Assembly (NCBI GenBank): GCA_937948705.1
Contig: CALECF010000074.1
Coordinates: forward strand, 1-64,000
Source of the DNA: an uncultured Anaerosolibacter sp.
GTDB taxonomy: Bacteria; Bacillota_A; Clostridia; Peptostreptococcales; Thermotaleaceae
DNA: 64,000 nt
Direction of reading: 5' to 3'
Below, in pieces: positions 15,870 through 23,869 of this stretch. The notes beneath the pieces are model-generated. The model worked only from the letters and a program-made list of their open reading frames with translations. It did no database searches and was not told where the DNA came from. A program made the position numbers and the translations under genes. The stretch's first letter is position 1, and each line of letters begins with the position of its first letter.

Positions 15870-17300
15870 CTATACCTTTAGATCGATCTCTAATCCTAAT
15901 ATTTCCTTATTACTATCAATAATAGGTTGAATATACTCTTCTATGAATTCCACTACCTGCTGGGGCCCACGGCCAATATATAAAGCAGGGTCCACCAGAT
16001 TATCGATATGATCTCCCGTCAGATTAAAAGTATCATCCTGAGCTATTCTCATTAATAAGTCATTTGGCCTTCCTTCCATCTTCACTTGTCTCGCAGCTTC
16101 CATGGAATGAGTTCTTATCTTCTCATGTAACTCTTGTCTATCTCCACCCCGTTTCACAGCTTCCATCATTATGTTTTCTGTTGCCATAAAAGGTAGTTCG
16201 TTCATTACATGTTGGAGGATTACCTTGTCATAGACAACCAATCCTGAAGAAATATTAATACAAATCTCAAGAATTGCATCAACAGCCAAAAAAGCTTCTG
16301 GTATTGATATTCTTCTATTGGCAGAATCATCTAAAGTTCTCTCAAACCACTGAGTGGATACCGTCATAGCAGGATTCATCATATTAGACATCACATATCT
16401 AGCCAGAGATGCGACTCTCTCACTTCTCATAGGATTCCGCTTATATGCCATGGCAGAGGATCCAATCTGATTTGTTTCAAAGGGTTCTTCTACTTCCTTT
16501 AAATGCTGTAGTAGTCGAAGGTCATTTGTCATTTTATGTGCACTTTGAGCAATACTGCTTAACACAGATAATATTCTATAATCAAGTTTTCTTGAGTATG
16601 TTTGTCCTGTTACTGGAAATGTTTTTTTATAACCCATCTTTTCAGTAACAAGCTTATCTAATTCCTTGACTTTTTCATGGTCACCATCAAATAAACTTAA
16701 GAAACTTGCCTGGGTTCCCGTAGTCCCTTTAACACCCCTAAGGGCCATGGTACTTAATACATACTCTAAATCTTCAAAGTCCATCAAAAAATCCATTAAC
16801 CATAGGGTTCCTCGCTTTCCTACGGTTGTCAATTGCGCAGGCTGAAAATGCGTAAAGCCTAAGGTTGGTAAATCTTTATACTTTAATGCAAAGCTAGCCA
16901 TATTATCCATAAAGTTTATCAACTTTTTTCGAATGAGTTTTAGCCCTTGGTCCATGACAATAATATCCGTATTATCTCCAACATATGCACTGGTTGCACC
17001 TAGATGGATAATTGGCTTGGCCTTTGGACATTGGACGCCAAAAGCATATACATGGGACATTACATCATGCCTTGTTTCTTTTTCTCTTTTTATTGCTACA
17101 TCATAGTTAATTTCATTTTTATACCTTTTCATCTCTTCAATTTGTTCATATGAAATATCAAGTCCTAATTCTTTTTCTGCCTCTGCTAAAGCTATCCAAA
17201 GACTTCTCCACGTCCTGAACTTTGTATCCGCAGAAAAAAGCTCCGTGATTTCACGGCTGGCATATCTCGTAATCAAAGGGTTCTCATAGGTTGCTGACAT
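15870..17300 (-). CDS. purB: adenylosuccinate lyase
   Basis: PurB cleaves fumarate from SAICAR and from adenylosuccinate, two steps of purine synthesis. The fumarase/aspartase superfamily signature GSSAMAYKRNPMRSE (~285-299) is present, along with IIHLGATSAYVGDNTD (~90) and the THFQPAQLTT segment (~150). The ATG at 17300 (476 residues) follows AAGGAGTGG; the open frame extends to a GTG three codons upstream. It stands alone with its own terminator rather than in a pur operon. Confidence 0.96.
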   Translation of the reverse strand: MSATYENPLITRYASREITELFSADTKFRTWRSLWIALAEAEKELGLDISYEQIEEMKRYKNEINYDVAIKREKETRHDVMSHVYAFGVQCPKAKPIIHLGATSAYVGDNTDIIVMDQGLKLIRKKLINFMDNMASFALKYKDLPTLGFTHFQPAQLTTVGKRGTLWLMDFLMDFEDLEYVLSTMALRGVKGTTGTQASFLSLFDGDHEKVKELDKLVTEKMGYKKTFPVTGQTYSRKLDYRILSVLSSIAQSAHKMTNDLRLLQHLKEVEEPFETNQIGSSAMAYKRNPMRSERVASLARYVMSNMMNPAMTVSTQWFERTLDDSANRRISIPEAFLAVDAILEICINISSGLVVYDKVILQHVMNELPFMATENIMMEAVKRGGDRQELHEKIRTHSMEAARQVKMEGRPNDLLMRIAQDDTFNLTGDHIDNLVDPALYIGRGPQQVVEFIEEYIQPIIDSNKEILGLEIDLKV

Positions 17301-17414
17301 AACTTCCACTCCTTTATGTTGTTTACATTAGTATTATACATGATTAGATTTAAAATCACAAACATTATGGTTAAATACTCTGTTTTTGTTCATATTTATA
17401 TGCGTGTTTATATT

Positions 17415-17443
17415 TAAAAAAGATATGGATGTTCGTCCATATC
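17415..17443 (-). terminator. terminator downstream of the PHP-domain gene
   Basis: On the minus strand GATATGGA (17436-17443) pairs with TCCATATC (17422-17429) across a 6-nt loop and is followed by TTTTTT. It lies 130 nt past the PHP gene stop codon, so the transcript has a long 3' region that contains the open frame noted at 17474-17566. Confidence 0.85.
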
Positions 17444-17473
17444 CTCTCGCTTCATCATTCTAAGTGAATACAA

Positions 17474-17566
17474 CTATTTGCTATCACTTCCTTGTATAAT
17501 GAAAATTGGAACCCTTGGGTTATTAGCGTATACTATAGAATCTACTGATGATACTTCATCTACACC
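17474..17566 (-). pseudogene. possible remnant: 30-codon open frame without a start codon
   Basis: On the minus strand, just after the PHP gene, a frame reads VDEVSSVDSIVYANNPRVPI and then FIIQGSDSK before a TAG. It looks protein-like but is preceded by TGA with no ATG, GTG or TTG in frame, and it overlaps the end of the PHP gene in another frame. It may be the tail of a decayed gene or chance. I do not recognise it. Confidence 0.25.
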
Positions 17567-17573
17567 TCATATT

Positions 17574-18386
17574 CTATTTGTCTACAAATTGATATATTGA
17601 ATCAAAAGTCACACCTACACTGCCTATCGTAGGCCTTTTATTCTGAAAAGTATCATGAAAATCTGATCCCCCTGTAACAAGAAGCCTATTGTTCCGTGCA
17701 ATTTCTAAAAATCCCTGACGATCATGTTTTTCATGTTTAGTATGGTAAACCTCAATACCTCGTATTCCTTTGCTAATGATTTCATTAATGTCGATTTGTT
17801 TACTTAAAAGACCTGGATGTGCCAATACCGGGATTCCTTTCGCCTGAGTAATGACCTCAATCGCTTCTTCTGGCAGTAGTTTAAATCGCTCTATATAGGC
17901 TGGTTTCCCTTTTCCCAGCAAGGTTTCAAACGTATCCTGAATTGTACGTCCGTATCCTTTATCTACCAACAATCTTCCTATATGGGGTCGGCCTATGGCC
18001 CCACCCTTGGATAGTGCTAATACTTCTTCAAATGTTATATTGTACCCTAATTCTATGAGTTTCTCAATAATCCGTCTTCCTCTATTTATTCTATCATCCA
18101 TTATTTTTTTTGTTAGTTTAATAATCTCTTCATCCTCATAATCAATCCAGTAGCCTAATATATGCACTTCATGATCCATGCATTGAGTGCTAAATTCTAT
18201 TCCTGGTATAAATAAAAAGTTATTATGATCTTGAGCGGATTGAGCAGCTTCTTTTAATCCATCAATTGTATCATGATCAGTGATAGACACACCTTTTAAT
18301 TTTAGCTTTACGGCCCAGTTAATAATCTCAGACGGCTTTAATATGCCATCCGATGCTATAGAATGAATATGCATGTCAATCTTCAA
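17574..18386 (-). CDS. PHP-domain metal-dependent phosphoesterase (RNase AM/TrpH type)
   Basis: The 270-residue protein has the PHP motifs MHIHSIASDG (~5-14), GVSITDHDTIDGL (~34-46), FIPGIEFS (~60) and, near the end, a GGSDFHDTF segment, giving the His/Asp/Glu ligands of a trinuclear metal site. Relatives hydrolyse 3',5'-nucleotide bisphosphates or act as 5'-3' exonucleases on RNA (RNase AM, formerly YciV/TrpH). It starts at TTG with GGGGGT upstream. The substrate in this organism is not known. Confidence 0.88.
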   Translation of the reverse strand: MKIDMHIHSIASDGILKPSEIINWAVKLKLKGVSITDHDTIDGLKEAAQSAQDHNNFLFIPGIEFSTQCMDHEVHILGYWIDYEDEEIIKLTKKIMDDRINRGRRIIEKLIELGYNITFEEVLALSKGGAIGRPHIGRLLVDKGYGRTIQDTFETLLGKGKPAYIERFKLLPEEAIEVITQAKGIPVLAHPGLLSKQIDINEIISKGIRGIEVYHTKHEKHDRQGFLEIARNNRLLVTGGSDFHDTFQNKRPTIGSVGVTFDSIYQFVDK

Positions 18387-18480
18387 GACGCTACCCCCTT
18401 TCGCTGGAAGCTAAAAATCAAAATGATTACTTTCTCTATTCTCAACTATATATTTGCACAAATAATCTCTAAATATGTAA

Positions 18481-18510
18481 AAAAGCAAAAGACCCGTAAA
18501 AACAGGTCTT
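18481..18510 (-). terminator. spoVS terminator
   Basis: On the minus strand AAGACC and GGTCTT arms (18505-18510 and 18489-18494) enclose a short loop and are followed by TTGCTTTT, 15 nt past the spoVS stop codon. Confidence 0.8.
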
Positions 18511-18524
18511 CTTCTAACGATACA

Positions 18525-18785
18525 TTATCTTGGTTCTACAATTAGCTTAATTGCAGTTCTCTCTTCACCATCTATTAAAATATCTGTGAAGGCAGGGATA
18601 CATATTAGGTCAACACCACTAGGAGCAACGAATCCTCGCGCAATAGCTACCGCTTTCACTGCTTGATTCAGAGCACCTGCACCAATTGCTTGCATTTCTG
18701 CACCACCGCGTTCTCTTAAAACGCCAGCTAATGCCCCTGCAACAGAGTTTGGATTTGATTTTGCTGATACTTTTAATACTTCCAT
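18525..18785 (-). CDS. spoVS: stage V sporulation protein S
   Basis: SpoVS is an 86-residue Alba-like protein needed for progress through sporulation in Bacillus. The sequence is close to the highly conserved family: MEVLKVSAKSNPNSVAGALA at the start, AIGAGALNQAVKAVAIARG in the middle and IPAFTDILIDGEERTAI near the end. It has AAAGGGGGC upstream of the ATG. It lies downstream of rny, the usual Firmicute neighbourhood (rny-ymdB-spoVS in B. subtilis), with ymdB absent here. Confidence 0.97.
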   Translation of the reverse strand: MEVLKVSAKSNPNSVAGALAGVLRERGGAEMQAIGAGALNQAVKAVAIARGFVAPSGVDLICIPAFTDILIDGEERTAIKLIVEPR

Positions 18786-19011
18786 GATGAAAGCCCCCTT
18801 TAATAATAGAGTTGAATTGGTTCATTTTCAAGAGCGATATATTATATCAAAATACTATATTCTACATATATCCTGTAAATCCTTTTTTTTCTAAAATAGA
18901 AATGAGAAAATTTAAACAAATGTTTCGATCAATGAAATTCAATGGGATTCAATCATTATTACCCTAATAAAATCAATTGATGATTAAACAGTGTCCATCT
19001 TACTTTCCAAA

Positions 19012-19040
19012 AAATAGAAAAGAATACACAGAGTGTATTC
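19012..19040 (-). terminator. rny terminator
   Basis: On the minus strand GAATACAC (19033-19040) and GTGTATTC (19022-19029) form a perfect stem with a 3-nt loop, followed by TTTTCTATTTTTT. It starts directly after the rny stop codon. Confidence 0.85.
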
Positions 19041-19043
19041 CTT

Positions 19044-20591
19044 CTATTTTGCATATTCTATTGCTCTTGTTTCTCGAATTACGTTTACTTTAATTTGACC
19101 TGGATATTCCAGTTCGCTTTCTATTCTCTTTGTTATTTCCCTCGCTAGATGAACAATATCTGCATCAGCCATTTCTTCTGGCTTGACCATAATTCTCACT
19201 TCACGACCAGCTTGAATTGCAAATGACTTTTCAACACCATCATATGCGCTTGCAATTTCTTCTAGCTTCTCAAGACGCTTAATATATGTCTCTAGGGTCT
19301 CTCTCCTTGCGCCTGGCCTTGCAGCAGAAATTGCATCAGCAGCAGTAACTAAAACAGCTTCAACTGTCTGAGGCTCATAATCTCCATGATGAGTTGACAT
19401 AGCATGTATGACTTCGTTAGACTCTTTATATTTCTTTAATAGATCCATGCCAATTTCTACGTGAGTTCCCTCAATCTCATGGTCTACAGCCTTTCCAATA
19501 TCGTGAAGCAGACCTGCTCTTTTTGCAAGCTTTACATCTGCCCCAAGCTCAGTAGCCATAATTCCTGCTAAATGAGAAACTTCTATAGCATGCTTTAATA
19601 CATTTTGCCCATAGCTTGTTCTAAATTTTAATCTTCCAAGTAACTTAATCAATTCAGGATGTAATCCATGTACACCCGTCTCAAAGGTAGCTTGCTCGCC
19701 TTCCTCTTTGATCATATTGTTTACTTCTTTTTTAGCTTTTTCTACCATCTCTTCAATTCTAGCTGGATGAATTCTTCCATCTACAATTAATTTCTCCAAT
19801 GCGATTCTTGCAACCTCTCGCCTAATTGGGTCGAAACCTGAAAGTATGACTGCCTCTGGTGTGTCATCAATAATCAAATCTATCCCTGTCAGAGTTTCTA
19901 AAGCCCTTATGTTTCTACCTTCTCTACCAATTATTCTTCCCTTCATCTCATCATTAGGAAGGGCAACAACAGATACCGTTGTTTCTGCTACATGATCTGC
20001 TGCACATTTTTGTATCGCATAAGAAATAATTTCTTTTGCCTTTTTCTCGCCTTCTTCTTTTGCTTTTTGTTCTATCTCTTTAATCATCATCGCAGCTTCG
20101 TGTTTGATTTCTTTCTGTATATCGCTTAAAAGTAAATCTTTTGCATCTTCTGAAGTAAGTCCAGAAATCTTCTCAAGCTCAAGAAGTTCTTTTTTATAAA
20201 GTTCTTCAATTTGCTCTTCTTTTTCTGCAACTTCCTTTAATTTTTTGCTATACATTTCTTCTTTCTTTTCAAAGTTTTCAGATTTCCTATCCAAAGTTTC
20301 TTCCTTTTGAACCAGTCTTCTTTCCAATCTTTGAATTTCATTTCGTCTTTCTCTACTGTCTTTTTCAAAGTCATTTCTAAGTTTGTGTACTTCTTCCTTT
20401 GCTTCTAGTAGAATTTCCTTTTTTGCTGTTTCGGCATCCTTTTGCGCTTCGCTGACGATTTCTTTCGCTTTTTGCTCTGCACTATTTAACTTGCCTTCGG
20501 CAATATTCTTTCTTAGAAAATACCCTACTACAAAGCTAATTGCTGCAATAACGAGAATGATAGCTATGAAGTTTAAACTTAAACCGTTAAT
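19044..20591 (-). CDS. rny: ribonuclease Y, apparently starting at ATT
   Basis: RNase Y is the membrane-anchored endoribonuclease that starts bulk mRNA decay in many Firmicutes. Domains: an N-terminal membrane helix ([20 protein letters not shown]), a long coiled coil (~25-195), a KH domain with [15 protein letters not shown], and an HD domain with [12 protein letters not shown]. No ATG, GTG or TTG exists in frame between the membrane helix and the TTG at 20327, which would delete the anchor and 88 residues. The only well-placed start is ATT at 20591, 7 nt after GGGGAGGTG, giving 515 residues, the normal family length. ATT initiation (as in E. coli infC) is inference from this. Confidence 0.93.
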   Translation of the reverse strand: MNGLSLNFIAIILVIAAISFVVGYFLRKNIAEGKLNSAEQKAKEIVSEAQKDAETAKKEILLEAKEEVHKLRNDFEKDSRERRNEIQRLERRLVQKEETLDRKSENFEKKEEMYSKKLKEVAEKEEQIEELYKKELLELEKISGLTSEDAKDLLLSDIQKEIKHEAAMMIKEIEQKAKEEGEKKAKEIISYAIQKCAADHVAETTVSVVALPNDEMKGRIIGREGRNIRALETLTGIDLIIDDTPEAVILSGFDPIRREVARIALEKLIVDGRIHPARIEEMVEKAKKEVNNMIKEEGEQATFETGVHGLHPELIKLLGRLKFRTSYGQNVLKHAIEVSHLAGIMATELGADVKLAKRAGLLHDIGKAVDHEIEGTHVEIGMDLLKKYKESNEVIHAMSTHHGDYEPQTVEAVLVTAADAISAARPGARRETLETYIKRLEKLEEIASAYDGVEKSFAIQAGREVRIMVKPEEMADADIVHLAREITKRIESELEYPGQIKVNVIRETRAIEYAK

Positions 20592-20628
20592 ACTTAAACA
20601 CCTCCCCTAATAAAGAATGTAAACTAAT

Positions 20629-20650
20629 AAAACCGAGAAGCCTCGGTTTT
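20629..20650 (-). terminator. terminator-like hairpin in the rny leader
   Basis: On the minus strand AAAACCGAG (20642-20650) and CTCGGTTTT (20629-20637) form a 9-bp stem with a 4-nt loop, ending in TTTTATTAGTTT. It lies between the likely rny promoter and the rny binding site, about 25 nt before the latter, so it could attenuate rny transcription. Confidence 0.65.
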
Positions 20651-20739
20651 TAAATCTTTCACTATGATATTATAGAGTAAAATTTAAAAAACTTGTTTGG
20701 CTTCCTGTATTATCCAATGATACACCATTAGTTGATATT

Positions 20740-20768
20740 ATTTTATATCTTTTTTAATGTACTGTCAA
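20740..20768 (-). promoter_or_regulatory. probable sigma-A promoter of rny
   Basis: On the minus strand TTGACA (complement of 20763-20768) and TAAAAT (complement of 20740-20745) are 17 nt apart. The resulting leader would be about 140 nt and would include the terminator-like hairpin at 20629-20650. Nothing else is evident in the 312-nt gap between recA and rny apart from the recA terminator. Confidence 0.65.
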
Positions 20769-20882
20769 GTTGATATTCAGTACATTAGAGTATTATAACC
20801 ATTTTTTGCTATCTCATAAGTTTTTTATTCATTGTTTTTACAAAGTCCTCATAAATATCTTTAAATAGTATCTCTCTAAAAT

Positions 20883-20909
20883 AAATAATCCCCTAAAAGG
20901 GGATTATTT
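20883..20909 (-). terminator. recA terminator
   Basis: An 11-bp stem (arms AAATAATCCCC and GGGGATTATTT on either strand) overlaps the recA stop codon and is followed on the minus strand by ATTTTAG. It can work in either direction. Confidence 0.75.
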
Positions 20910-21938
20910 ATTTTCTTCCTCAACGCTTACAGCTACTTTGGCTAAGGGCAATTTGTTAACTGTTCTTACTTGATTCTCGATGTCTAATGCAATCTCTTTA
21001 TTCTCGCTAAGGAACTGTTTTGCATTCTCTCTTCCCTGTCCTAATCGATGCTCTCCATAGCTGTACCAAGCACCTGACTTTTTAACGATATCTGCATTCG
21101 TTGCACAATCCAAAACGTTGCCCTCTCTTGAAATCCCTGTTCCGTACATGATGTCAAATTCTGCTTGTCTAAAAGGCGGGGCAATCTTATTTTTTACTAC
21201 TTTAACTCTCGTTCTACTGCCCGTTATCGCATCTCCCTGCTTAATAGCTTCTACTCTTCTCACGTCTAAGCGAACTGAAGCATAAAATTTTAATGCCTTT
21301 CCACCTGTAGTTGTCTCTGGGTTTCCGAACATTACCCCTACTTTTTCTCTTAACTGGTTGATAAATATAACAGAAGTTTTCGATTTATTAATTGCACCTG
21401 CCAATTTTCGAAGTGCTTGGGACATTAATCTAGCCTGTAAACCCACATGACTATCTCCCATGTCCCCTTCAATTTCAGCCTTAGGTACCAACGCGGCAAC
21501 AGAATCTATAACAATGACATCCACAGCACCACTACGAACCAATGCCTCACAAATTTCTAAAGCCTGCTCTCCTGTATCAGGTTGGGATACAATCAAATCA
21601 TCTATATTTACATGCAGGTTTTTAGCATATACTGGGTCTAGAGCGTGCTCTGCATCAATAAAAGCAGCTACACCGCCGGTTTTCTGAGCCTCAGCAATCA
21701 CGTGAAGCGCAACTGTTGTTTTACCAGAAGATTCAGGTCCATAAATCTCAATAATTCTTCCCCTGGGAATACCACCAATCCCAATGGCAATATCTAAATC
21801 TAAAGAGCCTGTAGAAATGGATTCAATATTAAGCCTAGATGTATCCTCCCCCAGCTTCATAATAGATCCTTTACCGAACTGTTTTTCTATCTGACCCATT
21901 GCAATTTCCAATGCTTTTAATTTCTCATTCATATTCAC
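20904..21938 (-). CDS. recA: recombinase RecA
   Basis: RecA drives homologous pairing and triggers LexA self-cleavage. The 344 residues show the Walker [10 protein letters not shown] (~69-77), the IDAEHALDP segment, Walker [42 protein letters not shown] (loop 2 region) and a short acidic C-terminus ending EEENK. The start is GTG at 21938; an in-frame ATG two codons later is too close to any binding site. The upstream promoter carries a LexA box, and a UUCG hairpin separates the Shine-Dalgarno from the start codon. Confidence 0.97.
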   Translation of the reverse strand: MNMNEKLKALEIAMGQIEKQFGKGSIMKLGEDTSRLNIESISTGSLDLDIAIGIGGIPRGRIIEIYGPESSGKTTVALHVIAEAQKTGGVAAFIDAEHALDPVYAKNLHVNIDDLIVSQPDTGEQALEICEALVRSGAVDVIVIDSVAALVPKAEIEGDMGDSHVGLQARLMSQALRKLAGAINKSKTSVIFINQLREKVGVMFGNPETTTGGKALKFYASVRLDVRRVEAIKQGDAITGSRTRVKVVKNKIAPPFRQAEFDIMYGTGISREGNVLDCATNADIVKKSGAWYSYGEHRLGQGRENAKQFLSENKEIALDIENQVRTVNKLPLAKVAVSVEEENK

Positions 21939-21965
21939 CCAGATTCGAAAATCTGGTTTTCACCT
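21939..21965 (-). promoter_or_regulatory. recA Shine-Dalgarno separated from the start by a UUCG hairpin
   Basis: On the minus strand AGGTGA (complement of 21960-21965) is followed by AAAA and then CCAGATT-TTCG-AATCTGG (21939-21956), after which the GTG start codon comes at once. The linear spacing of about 21 nt is too long for efficient initiation, but folding the perfect 7-bp stem with its very stable UUCG loop would bring the two together. A weaker GGGTGA overlaps the start itself. Confidence 0.6.
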
Positions 21966-21982
21966 GCCTTTCATATGCTCAC

Positions 21983-21994
21983 GAACAAATGTTC
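21983..21994. promoter_or_regulatory. LexA (DinR) SOS box at recA
   Basis: GAACAAATGTTC is a perfect match to the Gram-positive LexA consensus GAAC-N4-GTTC. It sits just downstream of the recA -10 element, over the probable start of transcription, as expected for repression lifted on DNA damage. Confidence 0.92.
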
Positions 21995-22001
21995 TAATAC
22001 G

Positions 22002-22030
22002 ATTATACATGATATCTACAAGGGGGTCAA
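22002..22030 (-). promoter_or_regulatory. sigma-A promoter of recA
   Basis: On the minus strand TTGACC (complement of 22025-22030) and TATAAT (complement of 22002-22007) are 17 nt apart. The promoter lies between the end of cinA and the LexA box. Confidence 0.88.
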
Positions 22031-22038
22031 TAGGAATG

Positions 22039-23271
22039 TTAGGTTTTTATAAGTTTTCTAATCATATCCAGGGCATGTAGTAAAGACAACCTTCTAATTC
22101 GTTCTCGATCTCCAAATAAAGTTAATTTCTGACTTACAAAATGATCTTTATATACAATTGCAATGTACACAAGCCCTACTGGTTTCTTTTCAGTTCCACC
22201 CCCGGGCCCCGCAATCCCTGTAATGGCCAAACATAAATCACTACCCGTAACTCGCTTTAGTCCTATGGCCATTTCCTTTGCAGTTTCTTCGCTCACAGCA
22301 CCATATTTCTCTAAGGTCTTTGACTGAACCCCCAATTCTTGTTCCTTAGCTCTATTACTATATGTAACGATTCCCCTATCAAAACTCTTGGATATACCCG
22401 CAATGCTCGTAAGTTGAGAGCAAATGAGTCCACCTGTGCACGATTCCGCCAATGAAATAGAAATACCTCTCTGCATCAGTTCTTTTCCTACCACATCCAC
22501 CATTTCTTCATCATCGCAGCTGTAGATATATTTACCCACCTTAGCGTGAATCTGTTCGATCATCACTTCTACCAGCTGCGAAGCTTTCTCTAGATTTTCT
22601 GCCTTTGCCGTTACTCTGAGGGCAACCTCTCCCTCCTTTGCATAGGGAGCAATGGTAGGATTCCTCTGATCAGAAATTAAGTCAAGCAGTTCTGTCTCTA
22701 ATTCAGATTCGCCAATACCAAAAAATCTTAACATTTTTGAATAAAGCGTTTCCTTTGTTTTAGCAAGCAAGTAGGATTCACCATAATTCACATACATATT
22801 TGACATCTCTTTTGGTGGTCCTGGAAGTGAAATAATAATTCTTCCCTGATTCTCAATAATGAATCCAGGGGCTGTACCAAAATCATTCGGTAAAACAATC
22901 GCTCCCTCTGGAAAAGAGATCTGCTTTAAATTGTTTGCGGTCATCTGTCTATCAATCTTTTTAAAGAAGCTACACAATTTTTCGTAACTAGGTTCATGTA
23001 CCACCATTTTTCTATCAAATAGTTTGGCGATTGTTTCCTTCGTTAAATCATCCTGTGTGGGCCCTAGGCCGCCTGTTGTAATAATAATGTCAGACCTCTC
23101 CATGGCATAATTCAAAGTTTCGTTGAGTCTGCTGGCATTATCGCCTACGGTAAAATGATAATAAACATTTATACCAATTTCATTGAGCTTCTGGGATAAG
23201 AATACAGAATTACTATTAGAGATTTGTCCCATTAGAAGCTCCGTTCCTATACTAATAATTGAACAATTCAT
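22039..23271 (-). CDS. cinA: CinA family nicotinamide-nucleotide amidase
   Basis: CinA proteins deamidate NMN to nicotinate mononucleotide (pyridine nucleotide salvage) and many also hydrolyse ADP-ribose. The 410-residue protein has both halves: an N-terminal MoCF/COG1058 domain with IGTELLMGQISNSN and TTGGLGPTQDDLT, and a C-terminal amidase with SLAESCTGGLICSQL and LAITGIAGPGGGTEKKPVG. It lies immediately upstream of recA, as in many Firmicutes and streptococci, but recA has its own promoter here. Confidence 0.95.
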   Translation of the reverse strand: MNCSIISIGTELLMGQISNSNSVFLSQKLNEIGINVYYHFTVGDNASRLNETLNYAMERSDIIITTGGLGPTQDDLTKETIAKLFDRKMVVHEPSYEKLCSFFKKIDRQMTANNLKQISFPEGAIVLPNDFGTAPGFIIENQGRIIISLPGPPKEMSNMYVNYGESYLLAKTKETLYSKMLRFFGIGESELETELLDLISDQRNPTIAPYAKEGEVALRVTAKAENLEKASQLVEVMIEQIHAKVGKYIYSCDDEEMVDVVGKELMQRGISISLAESCTGGLICSQLTSIAGISKSFDRGIVTYSNRAKEQELGVQSKTLEKYGAVSEETAKEMAIGLKRVTGSDLCLAITGIAGPGGGTEKKPVGLVYIAIVYKDHFVSQKLTLFGDRERIRRLSLLHALDMIRKLIKT

Positions 23272-23307
23272 AAATATATCTCCTCTTTAATTTATAGTAA
23301 ATAGCAA

Positions 23308-23328
23308 AAAAGCAGCTATGCTGCTTTT
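23308..23328 (-). terminator. terminator between pgsA and cinA
   Basis: On the minus strand AAAAGCAGC and GCTGCTTTT arms with a 3-nt loop are followed by TTGCTATTT; it starts 4 nt past the pgsA stop codon. Confidence 0.8.
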
Positions 23329-23332
23329 AGAG

Positions 23333-23869
23333 TTATTGTTTTAGTATTTGACGATTCAGATAAATATAGTCTACACCTGAAACGATCGTTAACAATACTG
23401 CCACCCATAATGCAATTGTACTAAATGGGAAATGAATAAGACTAAAGGGAAAATTGTCAAGTAGTATCGCAATAATTGCAACAATCTGACTTATTGTTTT
23501 TAGTTTTCCCCACCAGCTAGCTGCAATAACAATACCCTCTGAAGCAGCGATAGCTCTAAATATGCTAATGATATATTCCCTTGAAATAATTACGACAACA
23601 ATCCATGCAGATAATTTACCCATTTGCACCAGGGAAACCAAAGCTGCCGTCACCAAAAGCTTATCTGCCAATGGATCCATAAATTTACCAAATTTAGTTA
23701 TTTGATTCCTGCTTCTGGCTATATACCCATCAAGAGTATCTGTGATGGCAGCAATCGTGAAAATAACTGCGGCGATATACATCCCATATGGTATCTTATT
23801 CAATAATACAATCATAAAAATCGGAACTAAAAAGATTCTAGCAATTGTAATCTTATTCGCAAGATTCAT
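23333..23869 (-). CDS. pgsA: CDP-diacylglycerol--glycerol-3-phosphate phosphatidyltransferase
   Basis: PgsA makes phosphatidylglycerophosphate, the precursor of phosphatidylglycerol and cardiolipin. The 178-residue membrane protein has the CDP-alcohol phosphotransferase motif D-G-x2-A-R-x8-G-x3-D-x3-D, here TLDGYIARSRNQITKFGKFMDPLADK (~45-70), and four or more membrane segments. Its ATG lies inside the end of rimO (17-nt overlap), so the two are probably translated together. Confidence 0.95.
   Translation of the reverse strand: MNLANKITIARIFLVPIFMIVLLNKIPYGMYIAAVIFTIAAITDTLDGYIARSRNQITKFGKFMDPLADKLLVTAALVSLVQMGKLSAWIVVVIISREYIISIFRAIAASEGIVIAASWWGKLKTISQIVAIIAILLDNFPFSLIHFPFSTIALWVAVLLTIVSGVDYIYLNRQILKQ

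Noticed and set aside
20327..20327. TTG at 20327 as the start of RNase Y
   Set aside because: It would remove the membrane anchor and 88 residues of clear RNase Y coiled coil that are open and conserved in type upstream.
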